A DNA stretch of 6,221 nt. It comes from an uncultured bacterium (GTDB lineage: Bacteria > Chloroflexota > Anaerolineae > JACIWP01). The position numbers and the translations under genes were made by a program. The notes beneath the pieces were generated by a model. It was not told the DNA's origin and ran no database searches. It saw only the letters and a list, made by a program, of their open reading frames with translations. Shown here piece after piece: positions 5,200 to 6,221 of this stretch. Where the stretch lies: the NCBI GenBank assembly GCA_903872005.1, contig CAIQJD010000160.1, positions 1 to 6,221 of the forward strand, written 5' to 3'. The stretch's first letter is position 1. Every line of letters begins with the position of its first letter.

Positions 5200-6221
5200 A
5201 CCGTAATCGCGCGGCGACGATGCGACCTCAAACGTTACTTCCAATACCGCCGGCCGGCCGCTATCGAGGGCGGCGCGCAAGGCCGGCGCAAAGGCTTCTA
5301 CCGTCTCGACGCGCTGGCCGAAACAATCATAGGCTCGCGCCAGGGCGGTGAAGTCGGGATTGAGCAGGTCGGCGTCAATCACCCGCGCCGGCCCGTAGCG
5401 CGCCTCTTGCAGCCGGCGGATGGTGCGGTAGCCCTGGTTGCACACGACGACGATGATGACCGGCAGGCCATGCTGGCGCGCCGTCGCCAGCTCGGGCGCG
5501 CCATAGGGGAAGCCGCCGTCGCCGCAGGTGGCCACCACGCGCCGCGCCGGGAAGGCAGCCTGCGCCCCGATGGCGGCCGGGATGGCATAGCCCAGGGTGC
5601 CGAAGTGGATCGGGTAGAGCATCTGGCCGGCGCCATAGACCGGGTAGTGAAAGACCTGCCAGCCGCCCCACCTGGCCGCGTCGCCGGCCAGGATGGCATC
5701 GCGCGGGAAGGCGGCGCGCATGGCGCGGCTGATGGCCGCGCCGGCCATGGGAGCCACCACGGCCTCGATCCGCCGGCGCAGATCCATGACTTCGGCCGCC
5801 CAATCGGCCGACGCCGGCGGGAGCGGCCCGGCGTCCAGGGCCTGATTGAGCTGCGCCAGGACGCTGCGCGCATCGCCGACGATGCCCAGCGACGCCGGGA
5901 CGCTGCGGTTGATCTGCGCCCCATCCATGTTCACATGGATCAGCTCGGTCGGGTAGCGCGTCGAGAAGAAGCCGGTAGAGACCTCGCTGAAGCCGGCGCC
6001 CAGGGCCAGCAGCAGGTCGGCGCGGGCGAAGAGCGCCTTGCTCGCCTCATCTGAGACGGGCAGAGAGCCGGCGCACAGGGGATGGTCTTCGGGCAAGACC
6101 CCTTTGCCATGAATGCTGGATACGACCGGCAAACCCAGGCGCTCCACGAAGCGGGCCAGCTCGTCGCCGGCGTCGGCGCGTGTCGCTCCGCCGCCCACGT
6201 AGACCAGCGGCCGGCGCGCGG
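5185..6221 (-). CDS. Thiamine-diphosphate-dependent enzyme, acetolactate synthase-like (C-terminal 344 residues)
   Basis: The reading frame is open to the right edge of the window, so the N-terminal pyrimidine-binding domain with the catalytic glutamate is not seen. A full protein would be about 550 residues. The visible part starts inside the central domain (RRPLVYVGGGATRAD, GKGVLPEDHPLCAG, ADLLLALGAG, IHVNMDGAQI). The pyrophosphate-binding domain follows: the GTLGYAIPAAIGAQ segment, then GDGG at 5523-5512, 25 residues after GDG, and Asn at the CNQGY motif. This is the GDG-X25-N signature that binds Mg-ThDP. The family decarboxylates 2-oxo acids and may ligate the product to an acceptor. Central-domain FAD binding, as in true acetolactate synthase, cannot be judged. 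It is not recognisably MenD. No small regulatory subunit follows; a racemase-like gene comes next, 35 bp away. GTG 6198-6196 is an internal valine, not the start. Superfamily is firm; substrate is unknown. Confidence 0.88.
   Translation of the reverse strand, partial: ARRPLVYVGGGATRADAGDELARFVERLGLPVVSSIHGKGVLPEDHPLCAGSLPVSDEASKALFARADLLLALGAGFSEVSTGFFSTRYPTELIHVNMDGAQINRSVPASLGIVGDARSVLAQLNQALDAGPLPPASADWAAEVMDLRRRIEAVVAPMAGAAISRAMRAAFPRDAILAGDAARWGGWQVFHYPVYGAGQMLYPIHFGTLGYAIPAAIGAQAAFPARRVVATCGDGGFPYGAPELATARQHGLPVIIVVVCNQGYRTIRRLQEARYGPARVIDADLLNPDFTALARAYDCFGQRVETVEAFAPALRAALDSGRPAVLEVTFEVASSPRDYGLSGA

Noticed and set aside
4304..5206. Plus-strand open frame of 300 codons opposite the racemase-like gene
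   Set aside because: The minus strand encodes a complete enzyme with all catalytic residues; the plus-strand product resembles no family and is a codon-bias shadow.
6196..6198. GTG as the start codon of the ThDP enzyme
   Set aside because: The frame stays open upstream to the window edge and encodes RRPLVY, the conserved beginning of the central-domain GGG motif, so the codon is internal.
5185..6221. MenD as the identity of the ThDP enzyme, to pair with a MenC
   Set aside because: The central-domain and C-terminal motifs fit the acetolactate synthase-like branch, and no other men gene is visible.

Overview
The window is GC-rich (by eye in the low to middle 60s percent) and every convincing gene reads on the minus strand. 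Shine-Dalgarno sites are strong (AAGGAGG, GAGGAGG). The Ala/Gly/Thr-rich secreted repeat protein with DUF11 domains, next to an N-succinylamino-acid racemase/OSBS-type enolase-superfamily enzyme, suggests a free-living GC-rich bacterium. Chloroflexota (Caldilinea/Anaerolinea-like) is my best guess, with Planctomycetota or Actinomycetota as alternatives. This is inferred from protein style only; no marker gene is present.

Layout in the direction of transcription, from high to low coordinates. (1) >6221-5185: the C-terminal part of a thiamine-diphosphate (ThDP) enzyme of the acetolactate synthase/benzoylformate decarboxylase superfamily, whose N-terminus lies outside the window. (2) 5149-4046: a complete enolase-superfamily enzyme of the MenC/N-acylamino acid racemase group, with all six expected catalytic and metal-binding residues. 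(3) 4004-3753: a small MoaD/ThiS-like beta-grasp sulfur-carrier protein ending in Gly-Gly. These three are 35 and 41 bp apart and look like one metabolic operon. A good internal promoter candidate before gene 2 could also drive genes 2 and 3 on their own. (4) 3654-544: a 1036-residue exported protein with a signal peptide, an N-terminal module, four in-frame repeats of about 118 residues and two C-terminal DUF11-type domains. (5) 407-<1: the start of a second exported protein whose signal peptide and N-terminal module are clearly paralogous to gene 4. It runs off the left edge.

The two halves look functionally unrelated: a small-molecule operon (ThDP enzyme, racemase/OSBS, sulfur carrier) followed by a tandem family of secreted, probably surface or extracellular repeat proteins. 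The gaps between genes are short. The only two above 90 bp (3655-3752 and 408-543) sit before the two secreted-protein genes and contain inverted repeats but no clear promoter and no intrinsic terminator with a U tract.

I see no RNA genes, CRISPR array, insertion sequence or phage genes. The most interesting points are the unusual three-gene operon, the natural active-site variation in the racemase-like enzyme, and the long coding repeats with RTX-like turns in the secreted protein.
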